From assembly GCA_002294285.1 (NCBI GenBank), contig DBFL01000069.1, positions 9,854 to 73,853 of the forward strand: a DNA stretch of 64,000 nucleotides, given 5' to 3'. The position numbers and the translations under genes were made by a program. Source of the stretch: Candidatus Neomicrothrix sp. UBA881. GTDB lineage: Bacteria; Actinomycetota; Acidimicrobiia; Acidimicrobiales; MedAcidi-G1. The notes under the pieces were generated by a model. That model saw only the letters and a list, made by a program, of their open reading frames with translations, ran no database searches and had not been told where the DNA came from. Shown here piece after piece: positions 62,333 to 64,000 of this stretch; within the stretch, counting starts at the first letter, position 1, and the number at the start of each line of letters is the position of its first letter.

Positions 62333-63512
62333 TTGCTTGCGCAAATTCTGAACATTTAACTTCGGTTGCGCCTTCCATTTGACGTGCGAAATCATAAGTA
62401 ACGACTTTGTCAGCAATCGTTGCTTCTAATGCTTTCACAATGTCATCTGCGACATCTCTCCAACCTATGTGTTCAAACATCAGAACTCCTGAAAGGAGCA
62501 CAGAGGAGGGATTAACTTTGTCTTGACCAGCATATTTTGGTGCTGTTCCATGGGTCGCTTCAAAAATTCCATGTCCTGTTACGTAGTTTGCATTAGCTCC
62601 TGGAGCTATACCAATACCACCCACCTGAGCTGCTAGCGCATCGGAAAGATAGTCGCCATTGAGATTCATTGTCGCTATGACATCAAATTCATCAGGACGT
62701 GTAAGTACCTGCTGTAGAGCAATGTCTGCAATTGCATCTTGAACAAGAATTTTATCTCCAGAGTCACCCCCGCAATCTTCCCAAGCTACGGCTTGGTCAC
62801 TAAATTCTTCTTTGACGAGTTCATAGCCCCATTTTTGAAAAGCACCTTCTGTGAATTTCATAATGTTTCCTTTATGCACCCAATGAACTCTGCTTCGACC
62901 TCTATCGACCGCATATTGAAGAGCGGCTCTTTGTAGACGTTGTGAACCTGTCTTGGAAACAGGTTTTATACCAATCCCAGAATCTTCTCTAATTTCCCAA
63001 CCGAAGTTCTCAGACAACAATTCTCTTAGCCTTTTTGCTTCTGGTGAAAAGGCTTCAGCTTCAAGGCCTGCATAAATGTCTTCTGTGTTTTCTCTGAAAA
63101 TTACCATGTCGACCAAATGGGGTGCCTTGACAGGGGACGGAACCCCAGGAAACCATCTAACTGGTCTCAGACAAACATACAAATCAAGTATTTGCCTCAA
63201 AGCTACGTTTAAGCTCCTAAAACCGCCTCCGATGGGAGTTGTTAGCGGTCCTTTTATACCGATTAAATATTCATTAAAAGCATCAATCGTGTCTTGGGGT
63301 AGCCAATCGCCAGTTTCGTCATAAGCTTTTTGTCCAGCAAGAACTTCCATCCATTCGACTTTTCTTCCGTGTCTTTCGGCTGCTGCATCTAATACATGTC
63401 TTGCAGCCGGCCAAATATCAACTCCGGTTCCATCTCCTTCAATAAAAGGGATAATTGGTTCATCAGGTACTTCTAGGGTTCCATTTGAACCCATTTTTAT
63501 TTTTTCAGCCAT
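62316..63512 (-). CDS. icd: Isocitrate dehydrogenase (NADP-dependent, prokaryotic type)
   Basis: A 398-aa enzyme converting isocitrate to 2-oxoglutarate. [16 protein letters not shown] at the start, RSLNVALRQ with the substrate-binding serine (the AceK-phosphorylated position in E. coli), [28 protein letters not shown] and [14 protein letters not shown] are visible. The lysine and tyrosine of PKYAGQD are the residues that select NADP in E. coli ICDH. An AAGGT lies before the ATG. It is upstream of the ABC genes, whose first start overlaps its end. Confidence 0.94.
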   Translation of the reverse strand: MAEKIKMGSNGTLEVPDEPIIPFIEGDGTGVDIWPAARHVLDAAAERHGRKVEWMEVLAGQKAYDETGDWLPQDTIDAFNEYLIGIKGPLTTPIGGGFRSLNVALRQILDLYVCLRPVRWFPGVPSPVKAPHLVDMVIFRENTEDIYAGLEAEAFSPEAKRLRELLSENFGWEIREDSGIGIKPVSKTGSQRLQRAALQYAVDRGRSRVHWVHKGNIMKFTEGAFQKWGYELVKEEFSDQAVAWEDCGGDSGDKILVQDAIADIALQQVLTRPDEFDVIATMNLNGDYLSDALAAQVGGIGIAPGANANYVTGHGIFEATHGTAPKYAGQDKVNPSSVLLSGVLMFEHIGWRDVADDIVKALEATIADKVVTYDFARQMEGATEVKCSEFAQAIVDRF

Positions 63513-63574
63513 ACCTTGACCTTATCCATCTCAAAGCCTTCTTTTGAATCTAAAAAGTTGGTTTTGAAAAATTT

Positions 63575-64000
63575 TTAAAGAATTTTTCGTTCAGCGGCTT
63601 CCACTGTGTTACGAAGCAACATAGCTACCGTAGTAGGTCCAACACCGCCAAGCCTTGGCGTAATCCAAGACGCCACTTCTCCCACGGCTTCATCCACATC
63701 AGGTAAAAGTTTTTTTCCTTCCCAAGAAATCCCTCCGCTTATGACTACAGAACCTGGGTTAATCATTTCAGGAGTAACAAAAGAGGGAATGCCGACTGCT
63801 GCTATGACAATGTCTGCTTTTTTTGTAATTTCAGCAAGATCTGGAACTGCTGAATGCACAACAGTTACTGCAGCATCTGCACCTGGTCCTTTAGAAGACA
63901 TTAACAACGCCATGGGACGGCCAAGTGTTGGGCCCCTTCCTATGACAACTACATGCTTGCCCCTAGTCTCAATTCCATAATGCACAAGCATTGCCTGTAT
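63575..64000 (-). CDS. folD: FolD bifunctional methylenetetrahydrofolate dehydrogenase/cyclohydrolase, C-terminal part
   Basis: The C-terminal NADP-binding half of FolD; the frame is open to the window edge, so the N-terminal half with the catalytic lysine is outside. VVIGRGPTLGRPMALLM is the Rossmann segment, IVIAAVGIPSFVTPEMI and VVISGGISWEGK follow, and ITPRLGGVGPTTVAMLLRNT is the signature near the C-terminus. It interconverts methylene-, methenyl- and formyl-tetrahydrofolate, so it could process the methylene groups produced by the DMGDH-like enzymes. It lies 62 bases upstream of icd on the same strand. Confidence 0.93.
   Translation of the reverse strand: MQAMLVHYGIETRGKHVVVIGRGPTLGRPMALLMSSKGPGADAAVTVVHSAVPDLAEITKKADIVIAAVGIPSFVTPEMINPGSVVISGGISWEGKKLLPDVDEAVGEVASWITPRLGGVGPTTVAMLLRNTVEAAERKIL

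Overview
The window reads as a chromosomal segment of a free-living, streamlined actinobacterium, most likely a marine Acidimicrobiia-like lineage. The actinobacterial markers are two WhiB-family iron-sulfur regulators, a UPF0182 membrane protein beside a PDZ/Lon-like protease, a DUF2342 zincin-like protein, a single-anchor succinate dehydrogenase and an initiator tRNA without an encoded CCA end. The DNA is moderately AT-rich, genes abut or overlap by 4 bases, several convergent pairs share stop codons, and no gene-free gap exceeds 300 bases. I see no IS element, prophage, integron or CRISPR array. Lineage is inference; no 16S gene is present.

Layout. 1-2471: tail of an acyl-CoA dehydrogenase and an alkylsulfatase. 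2529-3428: heme A synthase. 3484-10950: a nucleoside salvage block, with cytidine deaminase and thymidine phosphorylase on +, facing purine nucleoside phosphorylase, a phosphohexomutase/phosphopentomutase-like enzyme, DeoC and two aldehyde dehydrogenase family proteins on -. Together they could take nucleosides to glyceraldehyde-3-P and acetate. 11133-12032: pseudouridine-5'-P glycosidase. 12029-16410: an acoABXC-type 2-oxo/acetoin dehydrogenase operon with a strong operator-like palindrome over its promoter. 16565-25643: a putative quaternary/tertiary amine demethylation cluster (Rieske oxygenase, two dimethylglycine/sarcosine dehydrogenase-like flavoproteins, an MttB-family protein without pyrrolysine) with alanine dehydrogenase at its edge. 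25734-28882: VOC, SnoaL-like and PPOX-like proteins, tRNA-fMet, two SDR enzymes.

28996-37664: a conserved actinobacterial neighbourhood (UPF0182, PDZ-Lon, HEAT-repeat protein, MreB, MoaE, DUF2342), including a small membrane-protein gene at 33654-33938 that has no ATG/GTG/TTG start near its 5' end. 37661-43157: MFS transporter, SurE, PhoU, Na/Pi cotransporter, WhiB x2, TatA. 43245-48781: a VWA protein and its AAA+ partner, separated by an aminoglycoside-phosphotransferase-like kinase and a MaoC hydratase. 49012-52579: sdhCAB. 52644-54289: small proteins, a thioesterase and a DUF368 (PopT-like) transporter. 54300-57598: an unrecognised cluster built around a free-standing phosphohistidine swivelling domain. 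57609-64000: malate dehydrogenase, a heterodimeric ABC exporter, isocitrate dehydrogenase and the end of folD.

Transcription signals are often visible. At least eight genes have a TAnnnT hexamer exactly 6 bases before the start codon, the signature of leaderless actinobacterial mRNAs, while others have ordinary GGAG-type ribosome binding sites. The central carbon genes (sdh, mdh, icd) and folate C1 handling (DMGDH-like enzymes, folD) fit a heterotroph living on dissolved nucleosides, methylated amines, fatty acids and sulfate esters.
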